Of a stretch of DNA of 64,000 nt, positions 46,244 to 56,119 are shown piece after piece. How positions within the stretch are numbered: the first letter of the stretch is position 1; every line of letters begins with the position of its first letter. The stretch is taken from assembly GCF_017355985.1 (NCBI RefSeq), contig NZ_JAFIQU010000013.1, positions 1-64,000 on the forward strand, read 5' to 3'. The notes below the pieces were generated by a model, which did no database searches, was not told the origin of the DNA, and saw nothing but the letters and a program-made list of their open reading frames with translations. Position numbers and translations under genes: made by a program. The stretch comes from Arenibaculum pallidiluteum (lineage in GTDB: Bacteria; Pseudomonadota; Alphaproteobacteria; Azospirillales; Azospirillaceae).

Positions 46244-46897
46244 CTAGCCAAGGCGTCCCTTGCGCAGGGTGAAGGCCTCGGCATAGCGCTCGGGCGCCCG
46301 GCACTCCATTCCGCGCAGGCGCGCGAGACCGCGGAAAGTCTCCCCGTCGAACCAGTCCTTCGCGCGCTGGGTGCCGTAAATTCCCTCCAGCAGGCGGATC
46401 TTGCGCTCGAGCAGGCGCGCGGAGACCGGCATGTACATGTTGGGCCGGCCGAGATCCCCGTCCCATTTCGGGATCTCGTATTCCAGGATCACGTGGTCGC
46501 GATAGACGTTCCACGTGATCCGGTTCACCTCGCGGTGATCCTGGTGGCCGTCGCCACGGCGGTGGGTCAGCACCAGATCGGGCGTGAAGCGCCGGGACAT
46601 GGCGGCCACCCAGTCCTTGATCTCGGCCCCCTGGTAGGGAAAGAAGCCATCGCGGAACTCCGCGAACTCGATCCGCGCACTGGCGGCGCCCTCGAGAAAG
46701 GCCGCGGCGCCGGCACGCGCCTCCTCGGCCCGCTGGCCGGCGGCGCTGAGGACGCACCACTGCACGTGCAGCCGCACCCCGGCATCGATCCAGCTCAGGA
46801 TCGTCGCGCCCGCGCCGATCTCCACGTCATCGCAATGGGCGCCCAGGCACAGGACCGACAGGCTCTCGCCCGGAGCGACCAGGCCGAAGTCCTTCAT
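46244..46897 (-). CDS. PIG-L family deacetylase
   Basis: This 217-residue zinc hydrolase of the LmbE/PIG-L family shows LCLGAHCDDVEIGAGATILSW, where the metal site AHxDD carries Cys in place of the common Pro, and HRRGDGHQDHREVNRITWN with the second metal His. Such enzymes remove N-acetyl groups from sugars or from sugar-derived intermediates. ATG 46897 overlaps the cytidylyltransferase stop (ATGA), fixing the start. Members are common beside glucose-1-phosphate cytidylyltransferase and C-methyltransferase genes in EPS/LPS loci. Confidence 0.92.
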   Translation of the reverse strand: MKDFGLVAPGESLSVLCLGAHCDDVEIGAGATILSWIDAGVRLHVQWCVLSAAGQRAEEARAGAAAFLEGAASARIEFAEFRDGFFPYQGAEIKDWVAAMSRRFTPDLVLTHRRGDGHQDHREVNRITWNVYRDHVILEYEIPKWDGDLGRPNMYMPVSARLLERKIRLLEGIYGTQRAKDWFDGETFRGLARLRGMECRAPERYAEAFTLRKGRLG

Positions 46898-47709
46898 GAC
46901 GCAGAGACCAGGGGCTTCGTCGGCCGGCCCGGTGCGCGCCGGCCGACCCGCCATGGCATCTCGCCCTGCTCCACCATGTCCTCGAGGATCTGGCGGTCCT
47001 TCAGCGTGTCCATGGAGCGCCAGAACCCCTCATGCCTGTACGCCATGAGTTGGTCGGCCTCGATCAGGCGCCGGAAGGGATCGAGCACCAGCTCCTCGCC
47101 CTCCCGCATGTAGTCGAAGATCTCAGGCCGCATCAGGAAGTAGCCGCCGTTGATCCACATCTCCGAGCGGTCGGACGAGCGGAACTCCCGGACGCGCCCA
47201 TCGGCGTCGATATCGGCCAGGTGGTAGGTCAGCGGCGGCCTGATCGCCAGGAAGCAGGCGATCTTCCCGCTCCTCCGGAAGCGCTCGACCATGTCGTCGA
47301 GATCCACGTCCGTCAGCCCGTCGCTGTAGTTCGCAAGGAACATCTCCTCGCCCCGGACGTGGTCGCGGACGGCCCACAGGCGCTCGCCGATGTTCCGCCA
47401 GATCCCCGTGTCGATCATCGTAATCCGCCAGTCCTTCTCGGGCTCGCTCAGCAGCTCGACATTGCTGCCGAAGCCCGAGACGATGCAGTCGGCGTAGGCC
47501 TGCGGCCGGTACTCCAGGAAGAACTTCTTGATGACGTTGGCCTTGTACCCGAGGCAGAGAACGAAGTCCGTATGCCCGAAGCGGCTGTAGTACTGCATGA
47601 TGTGCCAAAGGATCGGCTGATTGCCGACCGGGATCATCGGCTTGGGAACGTTCTCCGAATACTCCCGAATCCGGGTTCCAAGTCCGCCGCAGAAGAGGAC
47701 GACCTTCAT
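46894..47709 (-). CDS. rfbF: Glucose-1-phosphate cytidylyltransferase
   Basis: This 271-residue nucleotidyltransferase makes CDP-glucose from CTP and glucose-1-phosphate. It has the signature VVLFCGGLGTRIREYSENVPKPMIPVG, then ILWHIMQYYSRFGHTDFVLCLGYKANVIKKFF, FLANYSDGLTDVDLDDM and MWINGGYFLMRPEIFDYM. These match RfbF/DdhA-type enzymes closely. ATG 47709 overlaps the upstream C-methyltransferase stop by 4 bases. CDP-glucose normally feeds a CDP-glucose 4,6-dehydratase (RfbG), but no clear RfbG is present in the window. Confidence 0.95.
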   Translation of the reverse strand: MKVVLFCGGLGTRIREYSENVPKPMIPVGNQPILWHIMQYYSRFGHTDFVLCLGYKANVIKKFFLEYRPQAYADCIVSGFGSNVELLSEPEKDWRITMIDTGIWRNIGERLWAVRDHVRGEEMFLANYSDGLTDVDLDDMVERFRRSGKIACFLAIRPPLTYHLADIDADGRVREFRSSDRSEMWINGGYFLMRPEIFDYMREGEELVLDPFRRLIEADQLMAYRHEGFWRSMDTLKDRQILEDMVEQGEMPWRVGRRAPGRPTKPLVSAS

Positions 47710-48998
47710 GGAAGCAGCTCCTTCGGATCGATGATCGTAGCCTCGGGGATCGGGACGATGAACTTGCAGCCCCAGTCGGCCACGTGCCGCATCTGCCGGA
47801 CGATCTCGTCCCGGAGGTTCCAGGGAAGGATCAGGAGATAGTCGGGCCGGGCGGCGTCGATCGCCTTCACCGGGAGGATCGGTATGTGCATGCCGGGCGT
47901 GAAGAGCCCGTGCTTGTAGGGGTTGCGGTCGACCGTGAAGTCGAGGAAGTCGGTGCCGATGCCGCAGTAGTTCAGCAGCGTGTTGCCCTTCCCCGGTGCG
48001 CCGTAGCCGCAGATCCGCCGGCCCTCTCGCTTGGCCGCGATCAGCAGCGAGAGCAGCGCGCGCTTGGTCTCGTGAACCCGCGCCGCGAAGGTCGTGTAGG
48101 TCCCGATGTCCCGGAAGCCGAGCCGGATCTCGCGCTCGCGCAGGGCCGCGATCGCGGGGGCGATCGCATGGGCCGCCGTGACATGGGCGAGATAGACGCG
48201 CAACGAGCCGCCGTGCGTCGGCAGCTCCTCCACGTCGATCAGCTTCAGGCCGTGGCGCGCGGCCATCTGCTCGACCGCAATCAGCGAGAAGTACGAGAAG
48301 TGCTCGTGATAGATCGTGTCGAACTGGTTCTCGGCAACCAGCCGCGCCAAATGCGGAAACTCCAGCGTGATCAAGCCCTCGGGCTTGAGCAGGCAGCGCA
48401 TCCCCGCGACGAAGTCGTTCAGGTCCGGCACCTGGGCAAGCACGTTGTTCCCGACAATCAGATCGGCCGACCGGCCCTCGGCCACCAGCTCCTGCGCGAG
48501 GGCAAGGCCGAAGAACTCCGCCCGGGTGGGGATGCCCTTCGCGATCGCCGCCGCGGCCACGTTCACGGCCGGCTCCACGCCCAGCACCGGAACCTGCATC
48601 GGCAGGAAGTGCTGCAGCAGATAGCCGTCGTTGCTGGCCAGCTCCACGACCAGGCTGTCGGAACCTAGGCCGAGCCGGTCGCGGATCATCGCGCAATAGG
48701 ACCTGGCGTGCTCGACCCAGGTGGTGGAGTAGGACGAGAAGTAGGCGTATTCCCGGAAGATATGCTCGGGGCCGACGTAGTCGCGGAGCTGCACCAGGAA
48801 GCAGCGGTCGCAGACCTGCACGCGCAGCGGGAAGAACGGTTCCATCTCGTCCAGCCGGCCGGCGGGAAGATAGCTCTCGCAAAGCGGCGACATCCCGAGG
48901 TCGACGAAGGTATGGCGCAGTGGTGCGCCGCATAGCCGGCAACTGCCGCCGGCCATGGAACGGCCGTCCGTCGGAGCGTCTGCGGTGTGCGTGTCCAT
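47706..48998 (-). CDS. Sugar C-methyltransferase (NovU/TylCIII-like)
   Basis: This 430-residue enzyme has three parts: an N-terminal zinc-binding segment (CRLCGAPLRHTFVDLGMSPLCESYL ... CDRCFLVQLRDYV), a central SAM-binding domain (LVVELASNDGYLLQHFLP, VLGVEPAVNVAAAA) and a C-terminal Rossmann-like domain (RICGYGAPGKGNTLLNYCG). This is the architecture of C-3 methyltransferases acting on NDP-4-keto-deoxysugars. With RfbF and a 3,5-epimerase nearby it points to a branched-chain sugar. It heads the 48998-43876 run of overlapping genes. Confidence 0.93.
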   Translation of the reverse strand: MDTHTADAPTDGRSMAGGSCRLCGAPLRHTFVDLGMSPLCESYLPAGRLDEMEPFFPLRVQVCDRCFLVQLRDYVGPEHIFREYAYFSSYSTTWVEHARSYCAMIRDRLGLGSDSLVVELASNDGYLLQHFLPMQVPVLGVEPAVNVAAAAIAKGIPTRAEFFGLALAQELVAEGRSADLIVGNNVLAQVPDLNDFVAGMRCLLKPEGLITLEFPHLARLVAENQFDTIYHEHFSYFSLIAVEQMAARHGLKLIDVEELPTHGGSLRVYLAHVTAAHAIAPAIAALREREIRLGFRDIGTYTTFAARVHETKRALLSLLIAAKREGRRICGYGAPGKGNTLLNYCGIGTDFLDFTVDRNPYKHGLFTPGMHIPILPVKAIDAARPDYLLILPWNLRDEIVRQMRHVADWGCKFIVPIPEATIIDPKELLP

Positions 48999-49336
48999 GG
49001 CGGCTCCCTGCTGGTCGATGCGTGGTTCGGGCAGGCGGCGGTCCGGCCGGGCGGGTGGAGGCGCCCGGGCCGCGGTTCAGGGTTCGGGCAGAGGATATCC
49101 GCGCCGCAGGGCGCGGAGACCCTGGCTTTGAGAGGAATCGGCGATCGGCGAAGGCAGCTAAGCAGCCGGGCTTAGCGGTGCCGTGGGGCTCCGCCGCAGG
49201 GTGAACCCCTCCGGCCATTGAGGCACGGAGGCGGGACGCGATACGTCCTTTGCCGGTCTTGCCGGGCCCGCCGGTGCCCCGAGAATGGGTGCGCCGTCCT
49301 GCCGGGCGATCCGACCGGGCGAGCCAGGAGATGGTC
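48999..49336. promoter_or_regulatory. Divergent promoter region between C-methyltransferase and GT2 genes
   Basis: A 338-base GC-rich gap separates the minus-strand modification block from the plus-strand glycosyltransferase pair and must hold both promoters. No convincing hexamers, palindromes or small genes were recognised. Confidence 0.45.
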
Positions 49337-50347
49337 ATGGCCAGCGTCGACGTCGTCATCCCCTCCTATCAGTACGGGCGCTACCTCCGCGACTGCGTCA
49401 CCAGCGTGCTGCGGCAGGACGTCGAGAAGCTCCGCGTCTTGGTGATCGACAACGCGTCCACCGACGGCAGCGCCGAGATCGCGCGTGAGCTCGCGCGCGA
49501 GGACCCCCGGGTGGACGTGGTCGCCCGGCGCACCAACCTCGGCCCCCACGCGTCCTACAACGAGGGGATCGACTGGGCCGAAGCCGACTACTTCCTGATC
49601 CTGTGCGCCGACGACCTGCTGGTGCCGGGCTGCCTGCGGCGCGCCGTCTCGGTGATGGAGCGGCACCCCGGCGTCTGCATGACCTATGGGCGCGACGCGC
49701 CGCTCCACGATGGCGGACCGATGCCGGTCGTCGCCGACCGGCAGGACGCCGAGTGGCGCATCATCAGCGGCGGCGCGTTCATCGAGCGGTTCTGCCGGAC
49801 CGCCGTCTTCGACATTCCGGGCTCGACCCTCGTGGTCAGGACCGCCGCGCAGAAGCAGGCCGGCCACTACCGCCCCGAGCTGCCCCACACCGACGACTAC
49901 GACATCTGGCTGAGGCTCGCCTGCCTGGGCGACGTCGCCGAGACGGACGCAGTCCAGGGTATCCTGCGCCACCACGTGACCTCGCGGTCGGCCTTCATCC
50001 GGGACGCGCACAACTGGCACGTCGAGCACACCTCGGCCGCCGTGGAGACCTTCTTCGCCCATGAGGGGGCCCACCTTCCGGGAGCGCGGCGCCTGCACCG
50101 CATGGCGCGGCGCAGCCTTGCCGGCCGCGCCTACTGGTCGGCGGCGGCCAATCTCGTGCGGGGCCGCGGGCGCGTCGGGCTGGACCTCCTGAAGCTCGCC
50201 TGCCGGATCGACCCGTCGACGGCGGTGCTTCCGCCGGTGGACTACCTGTACCGGCGCCCCGGCGCCCTGGACCGGGTCGCGCGCGTCGCCCGCGATGCCC
50301 TGGGATGGCCGCGCGTCTCCAGCCGCTCCATTCCTTCGTCGGGCTGA
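49337..50347 (+). CDS. Glycosyltransferase family 2
   Basis: This 336-residue GT-A enzyme has VDVVIPSYQYGRYLRDCVTSVL at the start, VLVIDNASTDGSAEIARELA and FLILCADDLLVPGCL (DxD-like ADD), then a C-terminal part with HTDDYDIWLRLACLG, the acceptor-side ED-like motif of chain-modifying GT2 enzymes. Two start codons (49331, 49337) are close together; the second has AGGAG six bases upstream. It is transcribed with the 3,5-epimerase gene that begins 38 bases after its stop. Confidence 0.92.
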   Translation: MASVDVVIPSYQYGRYLRDCVTSVLRQDVEKLRVLVIDNASTDGSAEIARELAREDPRVDVVARRTNLGPHASYNEGIDWAEADYFLILCADDLLVPGCLRRAVSVMERHPGVCMTYGRDAPLHDGGPMPVVADRQDAEWRIISGGAFIERFCRTAVFDIPGSTLVVRTAAQKQAGHYRPELPHTDDYDIWLRLACLGDVAETDAVQGILRHHVTSRSAFIRDAHNWHVEHTSAAVETFFAHEGAHLPGARRLHRMARRSLAGRAYWSAAANLVRGRGRVGLDLLKLACRIDPSTAVLPPVDYLYRRPGALDRVARVARDALGWPRVSSRSIPSSG

Positions 50348-50384
50348 GGCCGCCACCCTGCCCCCGCGCCATGGGATCCGCCGA

Positions 50385-50915
50385 ATGCGCTTCGTCGACA
50401 CCGAGCTGTGCGATGCCTGGATCGTGGAACCGGAGCCGCGCCCGGACCATCGCGGCTTCTTCGCGCGCACCTTCTGCGTGCGTGAATTCACGGAGCGCGG
50501 GCTGGAGACGAACTTCGTCCAGCACAGCGTCTCCTATTCGGCGGCGCGGGGAACGCTGCGCGGCCTCCACTTCCAGCGGCCGCCCCACGGCGAGGTCAAG
50601 ATCGTGCGCTGCCTGCGGGGCGCGATCTGGGACGTGATCGTCGACCTGCGGCGGGATTCGCCGACCTACCGGCGATGGCAGGGCTTCGAGCTGAGCGCGG
50701 ACAACCGCCGGCAGCTCTACGTTCCCCGGGGCTTCGCCCATGGCTTCCAGGCGCTGACCGACGACACGGAACTCGGCTACATGATCTCGGCCTTCCATGC
50801 GCCCGAGGCGGCCTCGGGCCTCCGTCACGACGATCCCGCCTTCGCGATCCCCTGGCCGCTTCCGGTCGCGGCCATCTCCGCGGCCGACCTGGGCTGGCCC
50901 CCTTTCGCGGGCTGA
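50385..50915 (+). CDS. dTDP-4-dehydrorhamnose 3,5-epimerase family protein
   Basis: This 176-residue cupin epimerase carries PRPDHRGFFARTFCVREF, FVQHSVSYSAARGTLRGLHFQRPPHGEVKIVRCLRGAIWDVIVDLR with the catalytic His, and QLYVPRGFAHGFQAL. The family is named for RmlC, but no rmlA, rmlB or rmlD is present. A substrate derived from CDP- or another NDP-4-keto-6-deoxysugar, matching the nearby RfbF and C-methyltransferase, is more likely. ATG 50385 begins at the conserved N-terminus. The gene is convergent with the DUF4910 gene. Confidence 0.93.
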   Translation: MRFVDTELCDAWIVEPEPRPDHRGFFARTFCVREFTERGLETNFVQHSVSYSAARGTLRGLHFQRPPHGEVKIVRCLRGAIWDVIVDLRRDSPTYRRWQGFELSADNRRQLYVPRGFAHGFQALTDDTELGYMISAFHAPEAASGLRHDDPAFAIPWPLPVAAISAADLGWPPFAG

Positions 50916-50940
50916 ACGCCGCCGCGGGGCCAGCCGCCAT

Positions 50941-52308
50941 TCACCCCTGCGGATGCGGGAGGGGCGTCACGCCGGACAGCAGCCCCTTCCCTTCGAGAAG
51001 GTGGGCCGCCTCGGCGATGACGCGGAACGGCAGGCCGGAGCGCTCGGCCATGTCGAGCAGCGAATGCGTGCCGTCAGCGAGATTCAGCACCCACAGCAGC
51101 GCCATCCGCCGCGCGGGCTCGTCCCTGCCGCCGCCCAGCGCCGCGTAGAGCCCGCGGCGGCCGAGCTGCGGCTCGCAATGCGGCAGCAGGTTCACCGGCC
51201 TGCCGTCGCCCTCGATGATCTCGATCGCCGACAGAAGGATGTCGAAGGAGGATTCGAGGGAAGCGGGGTCGATGAAGCCGAGGTTGTCGGCCGAGGTGTG
51301 GTATTCCGGGAACTGGCCGAACCGGCTGCGCTGGAACAGGCCGACGGGCAGGTCGAAGCCCGGCGAGCAGTACTGGCGCTCGTCGTACCCGTAGGGTGAG
51401 AAGTCGAGGATTGCCGGCGCCGGGCTCGCATGGCGCAGGACGTGGGCCATGGCCCTGTCGATGAACGCGTCGCCCCGGCGGCTCCGCTTGTAGGAGGGCT
51501 CTCCCCGGTCGCCCACGCAGGACACAACGATGCCGTGCCGGATCCGGCCGACCCGCTCACGGTTCCGCGAGAGCCAGGTGATGGCGCCGATGGTGCCCGG
51601 GGCGAACAGGAACCGATAGCTGTAGCGCGTCCGCAGCGAGGCGATGCGCCGCGCGAGATGGGCAAGCACCGCCAGCCCCGAGCAGTTGTCGTTGGCGAGC
51701 GAGGGGTGGCAGACATGGGCGGAGAGCAGCACCTCCTCGTCCGTCGCGCCCTGGTGCAGGTGCTCGCCATAGGTGAGGCTTCCGTCCTCCAGCGTCGCAT
51801 CGATCAGGACCTCGTAGAGCCCCTCGGGCAGCCGCATGAGCTGCTCGTGGGCCATGCAGAAGCCCCAGTCCTCATTGTAGTAGGAGGTCCGGTACGGAAT
51901 CAGCCCTGGCTGGTCCGGCAGCGTGTGGATGTGCCTTCGGAGTTCGGACAGCGGCATCACCGCCGAGACCGGCCGACTGTAGCTCACGACGTGCAGGTTC
52001 GAGACCCGAAAGTCCACGACCCGGACGCCGCGGGCATCCCTGACGTAGGCGTCCCGGATGTTCCATTCGCGCGGAACCGTCCAGTCGAAGACCGCCGTTC
52101 CCGAGGGCACCTCGTGGATCTCCAGCGGGATCAGCGCGCCCAGTTCCGCGAGCGTTCGGCGGACGCCGTCACCGGTGATGCTGCGGCAGATCGGGAAAAG
52201 GCGCGCCGCCGTCCCATGGATGGCATCGCCGATCGATGGCCCGCCGGCATCGCGGGCCGGCGGGAACGCTTCAGCCGTTGTCCCGTCCACGGCGACCCCC
52301 TCCGTCAT
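50941..52308 (-). CDS. DUF4910/DUF2172 aminopeptidase-like protein
   Basis: This 455-residue protein has [19 protein letters not shown] at the N-terminus, then an M28-peptidase-like zinc domain with [26 protein letters not shown] (His and Asp ligands) and [13 protein letters not shown] (a further His). It ends in a winged-helix-like tail. Family members sit almost exclusively in polysaccharide loci next to C-methyltransferase, aminotransferase and SDR genes. They are thought to act on sugar intermediates rather than peptides, but no reaction is established. It overlaps the upstream SDR gene by 4 bases and ends a five-gene operon. Confidence 0.88.
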   Translation of the reverse strand: MTEGVAVDGTTAEAFPPARDAGGPSIGDAIHGTAARLFPICRSITGDGVRRTLAELGALIPLEIHEVPSGTAVFDWTVPREWNIRDAYVRDARGVRVVDFRVSNLHVVSYSRPVSAVMPLSELRRHIHTLPDQPGLIPYRTSYYNEDWGFCMAHEQLMRLPEGLYEVLIDATLEDGSLTYGEHLHQGATDEEVLLSAHVCHPSLANDNCSGLAVLAHLARRIASLRTRYSYRFLFAPGTIGAITWLSRNRERVGRIRHGIVVSCVGDRGEPSYKRSRRGDAFIDRAMAHVLRHASPAPAILDFSPYGYDERQYCSPGFDLPVGLFQRSRFGQFPEYHTSADNLGFIDPASLESSFDILLSAIEIIEGDGRPVNLLPHCEPQLGRRGLYAALGGGRDEPARRMALLWVLNLADGTHSLLDMAERSGLPFRVIAEAAHLLEGKGLLSGVTPLPHPQG

Positions 52309-53375
52309 TCCGCCGCCGCTGTGGCCAGGGCACCGTCGCCGGCGGGCGAAGCCTCGCGCAGGTCGCCGTGCAGGATCCCCTGGGCGAGCAGGCTCCGGAT
52401 ATGGCTGATCCGCTGGTAGCGCGTGCCCTCGAAGGCATCCAGCGTCAGGTCCGAGGCGCGGTAGGCGGCATGGAGCTGCTCCGCGCCCATGCGCGCGTCC
52501 CAGACGGGCCGGAAGCCCGGCAGCGTGCGGGCGATCTTCTCGAAGCTGACGCGGTAGGAACGCTTGTCAGGCCCGGCGTCTGACGCGAAATCCACCTGGC
52601 ATCCGGGAACGACGTCCGCCACGATCTCGGCGATGTCCCGGATCCGGTAGTTGTGGGCGGTCTGCCCGACATTGAAGGCCTCGTTGAAGACGAGTTCCTC
52701 CGGCGCCTCGAGCCCCGCGATGAAGGCGCGCGAGATGTCGGCGATATGAACGATGGGTCGCCAGGGCGAGCCGTCGGACTTCAGCAGGATCACGCCCCTG
52801 GTGACCGCCCAGGCAACGAGGTTGTTCAGCACGATGTCGAAGCGCATGCGCGGCGACAGGCCATAGGCCGTCGCTGGGCGGAAGTAGGTCGGGCAGAAGC
52901 CCTCGCCCGCGAGCATCGAGATGTCGCGCTCTGACCAGACCTTGGACTGACCGTAGGCCGTCACCGGGTTGAGGGGGCTGGTCTCGTCCACCATTTCGTC
53001 GCCGGCCAGTCCGTAGTTACTGCACGACGAGGCGTAGAGGAAGCGCCGGACCCCCACCTTCTTCGCGATCTCCGCCAGGCGCACGCTGGCCTGGTGGTTG
53101 ACCGCGTAGGTGATCTCCGGGTCAAGGTCGCTGAGCGGGTCGTTGGAGAGCGCTGCCAGATGGATCACCGCGTCCATCCCCTCCAGGTCGGCGGGCGCGA
53201 CGTCCCGGATGTCCTTGCGGATGCTCGGCACCTCGGCGATGGGGCCGCCGTCCTCGAAGGTGCAGCGGGAATAGAGGTCGCTGTCGTAGCCCGTGACCTG
53301 GTGCCCGGCCTCGAGCAGCATGGGCACCATGACGGTGCCGATATAGCCGCGGTGGCCCGTGACGAGAACTTTCAT
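52305..53375 (-). CDS. NAD-dependent epimerase/dehydratase (extended SDR)
   Basis: This 356-residue nucleotide-sugar enzyme has [22 protein letters not shown] (GxxGxxG), [31 protein letters not shown] and [14 protein letters not shown] with the YxxxK pair, followed by [22 protein letters not shown]. It belongs to a subgroup regularly found with NDP-sugar C-methyltransferases. It is not recognisable as CDP-glucose 4,6-dehydratase, although it could be the missing 4-keto-forming or 4-keto-reducing step. It overlaps its neighbours by 4 bases on both sides. Confidence 0.92.
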   Translation of the reverse strand: MKVLVTGHRGYIGTVMVPMLLEAGHQVTGYDSDLYSRCTFEDGGPIAEVPSIRKDIRDVAPADLEGMDAVIHLAALSNDPLSDLDPEITYAVNHQASVRLAEIAKKVGVRRFLYASSCSNYGLAGDEMVDETSPLNPVTAYGQSKVWSERDISMLAGEGFCPTYFRPATAYGLSPRMRFDIVLNNLVAWAVTRGVILLKSDGSPWRPIVHIADISRAFIAGLEAPEELVFNEAFNVGQTAHNYRIRDIAEIVADVVPGCQVDFASDAGPDKRSYRVSFEKIARTLPGFRPVWDARMGAEQLHAAYRASDLTLDAFEGTRYQRISHIRSLLAQGILHGDLREASPAGDGALATAAAE

Positions 53376-54724
53376 GGCTGGAACTCCCTGGTGCTGAAGG
53401 GATGGTCGGCCGGCGCAGGGGACGCGGCCATCGCGGCGGCACCGGCCGGTCCGGTGCCCAGAGCGCGCGGCGCGGCGCCGGGCAGCAGCCTGGCCAGAAG
53501 CGCGTCCTGCTCCGCGAGGAGCCTTTCATAGCGTCGGCACGTCTCGGCAATGGTCCGGGCCAATGCCTGCCGGTCGGCGATCAGGTCCGTCACCTGCGCT
53601 TGCAGGAGACCGACATCGAGGCTCTCGATGTCCTGGCAGAAGGCCTGCAGTCCCATCTCGGCAAGCAGAGCGTCGTTCTTCCTGGCATAGCCGATCGAGA
53701 CAGTGGGCCTGCCGAGCTTCAGGGCGCAGACGACGTTGTGGAACCGGGTCGCCACGACCACGTCGGTCCCGGCGATCTGGCGCATGAGCTCGTGAAGCGA
53801 ACCGGTGGGCTCGGCGACGAGCCGGCCGGCCTCCGCGGCTGGGCCGTCCGCTGCCAGGACCGTCATCAGGTCGTCCACCGCGGCACTGTCGGCGGCGTCG
53901 CCCGTCAGGATGCGCACCCGGTGGCCGCTGTCCAGGAGCCAGCGGACGAAACGCGCGATCTTGCCGAGATAGGTCGCGTAGATCTCGGCCCCGCGCGCGG
54001 GATCGCCGCGCCAGCCGGAATAGGCCATGACGCCCACGCCGATCGTGAGCGGCGGCCGGCCGGCGCCCGCTTCCGCTGTGACTGGTTCCGTGATGGCCGC
54101 CCCCTCGGGCGGTACCGGCAGCTTGAACGCAATGTCGGGATAGACAGGATCCCTGCGGCTGTTGAAGCCGATGCCGGCCATGAAGTCCCGGGAGATCATG
54201 TCCCGGTACGAGCGGTATTCGGCTCCGCCGGCCGCGGCCTTCATCAGCCAGCGGCTCGCGGGATCCCGGATTGGCCCTGCGCCGATGCTCACGAACCAGA
54301 CCCGCGTGCGGCGCAGCCTGGCGCAGAGGAACCATCGGAACAGCGTGTAGGGCATGCCGGACGGGCCGGTACCGAAATCGTCCAGGATCCCGGTTCCCGG
54401 CACGATCAGCAGATCAACCTTTCCGGCCAGGCGGAAGGTGCGCAGCCAGCTCGCCACGATGCGCGGAGCACCGAGAAGGGCACGGTCCACCAGCCTGGCC
54501 GCGCGCCCGGCGAAGCCCGGCCAGGCGATCCCGTGGCTCCGGACTCCGAACCGGCGTTCCACGGCCTCCGGCGCCGGGCAGAAGCAGACGAGGGCGGCAT
54601 CGGGCCGCGCGCGGCGCAGAAAGGCGAGCATCGCCTCCAGCGATCCGTCGTTCCCGGAATTTCCGGACCCGAAGAGGCCGAAGAGGCCGATCGTGATCTG
54701 CCCCACTCCTGCGTTTCGTCCCAT
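53372..54724 (-). CDS. Polysaccharide pyruvyl transferase family protein
   Basis: This 450-residue protein has the PS_pyruv_trans pattern: [21 protein letters not shown] near the start, a central variable region and [38 protein letters not shown] near residue 340, the family hallmark. Such enzymes transfer a ketal-forming pyruvate from PEP to a sugar, adding negative charge; some relatives act as glycosyltransferase-like proteins. Start ATG 54724 is chosen because GAGGAGAACC immediately precedes it; an ATG five codons earlier lies upstream of that site. Confidence 0.88.
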   Translation of the reverse strand: MGRNAGVGQITIGLFGLFGSGNSGNDGSLEAMLAFLRRARPDAALVCFCPAPEAVERRFGVRSHGIAWPGFAGRAARLVDRALLGAPRIVASWLRTFRLAGKVDLLIVPGTGILDDFGTGPSGMPYTLFRWFLCARLRRTRVWFVSIGAGPIRDPASRWLMKAAAGGAEYRSYRDMISRDFMAGIGFNSRRDPVYPDIAFKLPVPPEGAAITEPVTAEAGAGRPPLTIGVGVMAYSGWRGDPARGAEIYATYLGKIARFVRWLLDSGHRVRILTGDAADSAAVDDLMTVLAADGPAAEAGRLVAEPTGSLHELMRQIAGTDVVVATRFHNVVCALKLGRPTVSIGYARKNDALLAEMGLQAFCQDIESLDVGLLQAQVTDLIADRQALARTIAETCRRYERLLAEQDALLARLLPGAAPRALGTGPAGAAAMAASPAPADHPFSTREFQP

Positions 54725-54769
54725 GGTTCTCCTCGGCATCGGCTCCCGCGCCGGCTCCGGCGCGGGACT

Positions 54770-56119
54770 TCAGGAGTGCGATTCCAGGACCAGCAGCCAG
54801 TCCCCGTAGCCGGAGCTGTTGCCCTTGGCATCCGGCTCGAAGCTGCGCCGCCCCGTGGCCCCGAGCGGCGGCGCCGCATCGCGGAACGAGCCGTCGGCGG
54901 GGTCGTACCAGCGCGCCCTGACCCATGGGCCGGCGAGGCGGCCCAGATCGATGGCAATGCGGCGGGCCGTCGGCATGAAGACGAGCCCCAGGGAGCCGTC
55001 ACCGCTGCGCGCAGCGACCGCCGGGCCTTCGGCGGAGCGGGAACCTTCGACCAGCAGCGTGCCGTCCAGGTCGGGATCGAGCTGCCACCACTTCAGCCCG
55101 TCCATCAGCCGGCGAAGCTGCGTCATGCTGCGCGAACCCGGGCCGTCCAGCGCCTCCCGCCAGCCAAGGGGCGCGTCGAACAGGCCGGGGCCGTCGAAGT
55201 GCCAGATCGGGTTGCTGCCGAAGACCTGCCCGGCCGCCCCCGACAGCAGCGCGTAATAAGCTTGTGCGCGCAGGCTCTGCTCGGTCGCCTCGTGCTCGTT
55301 CTCGTAGATGGCCTCGATCAGGAAGAACGGGATGCGGCTGCTGCGGGAATACTGGCGCAGGGCGGCGGAACGGACGGATCCGTAGGTGTAAATCGTGTCG
55401 ACGCCGATCCAGGGCGCGCCGCGCCAATATTCGGTGGCCGTGGAATCCCGCGCCGTGTGGGCTGTGTGCAGAGAGCCAGGATCGATGCTGCGGATGCCCC
55501 GGGCGATCGCCTCCGGCAGCCGCCTGTCCGGGGGATTCTCGTCGCCGCCATGGACCCAGAGGATGTTCCCGTAGTCGCGATAGCGCCGCCCCAGGAAGGT
55601 GCCGTACCGCTGAAGCGTGTCGGGTCCGCTGGCGACCATCTCCCGGTACCATCCCTGATCACCTCCGCCGGCCCCCACATAGGCCGGCGCCAGCAGCACG
55701 AGGAAGCCCTCCTCCCTGGCGCGCCGCAGCACCCAATCCGCATGGACGAAGTAGCGCTCGTTCGGCGTGCCAAAGTCGCCCGGGGTCAGGAACGGCTGCT
55801 CGCCATAGGCGTTCGCCGGCGCGTTGCGCGCGAAGCGGCGCTCGATCAGCGAAACCAGGAGCGTGTTGAATCCCCGCCTGCGCCGGTCCGCGAGATAGCG
55901 GTCGACCTCCTCGCGGGTGAGCTGCGCGATCAGCGACCAGGCGGTGTCGCCATGGATCAGGAATGGCTCGCCCCGCGCATCGGCTAGGTGGTGCCGGCCG
56001 GGAATCGGCGCGACGGGGAAGGCGGGCGCGGCCTCGCCGCCGGAGACCGGGACGGGCCAGAGCGCCAGCAGCACCAGCAGGCGCGTCATGCCCCGCCAAG
56101 CTGCACGGCTCCAGGCCAT
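54770..56119 (-). CDS. Secreted DUF4038 glycoside hydrolase-like protein
   Basis: This protein of about 449 residues has a signal peptide (MTRLLVLLALWPVPVSGGEA, residues 11-30), a DUF4038 TIM-barrel-like domain (GEPFLIHGDTAWSLIAQLTREEVDRYLADRRRRGFNTLLVSLI, YGNILWVHGGDENPP) and a C-terminal beta domain resembling the putative collagen-binding module (WVRARWYDPADGSF). DUF4038 proteins are related to glycoside hydrolases, and acidic residues in GGDEN may be catalytic. ATG 56119 shares a base with the aminotransferase stop; ATG 56089 is equally possible. It probably trims or remodels the polymer outside the cytoplasm. Confidence 0.85.
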   Translation of the reverse strand: MAWSRAAWRGMTRLLVLLALWPVPVSGGEAAPAFPVAPIPGRHHLADARGEPFLIHGDTAWSLIAQLTREEVDRYLADRRRRGFNTLLVSLIERRFARNAPANAYGEQPFLTPGDFGTPNERYFVHADWVLRRAREEGFLVLLAPAYVGAGGGDQGWYREMVASGPDTLQRYGTFLGRRYRDYGNILWVHGGDENPPDRRLPEAIARGIRSIDPGSLHTAHTARDSTATEYWRGAPWIGVDTIYTYGSVRSAALRQYSRSSRIPFFLIEAIYENEHEATEQSLRAQAYYALLSGAAGQVFGSNPIWHFDGPGLFDAPLGWREALDGPGSRSMTQLRRLMDGLKWWQLDPDLDGTLLVEGSRSAEGPAVAARSGDGSLGLVFMPTARRIAIDLGRLAGPWVRARWYDPADGSFRDAAPPLGATGRRSFEPDAKGNSSGYGDWLLVLESHS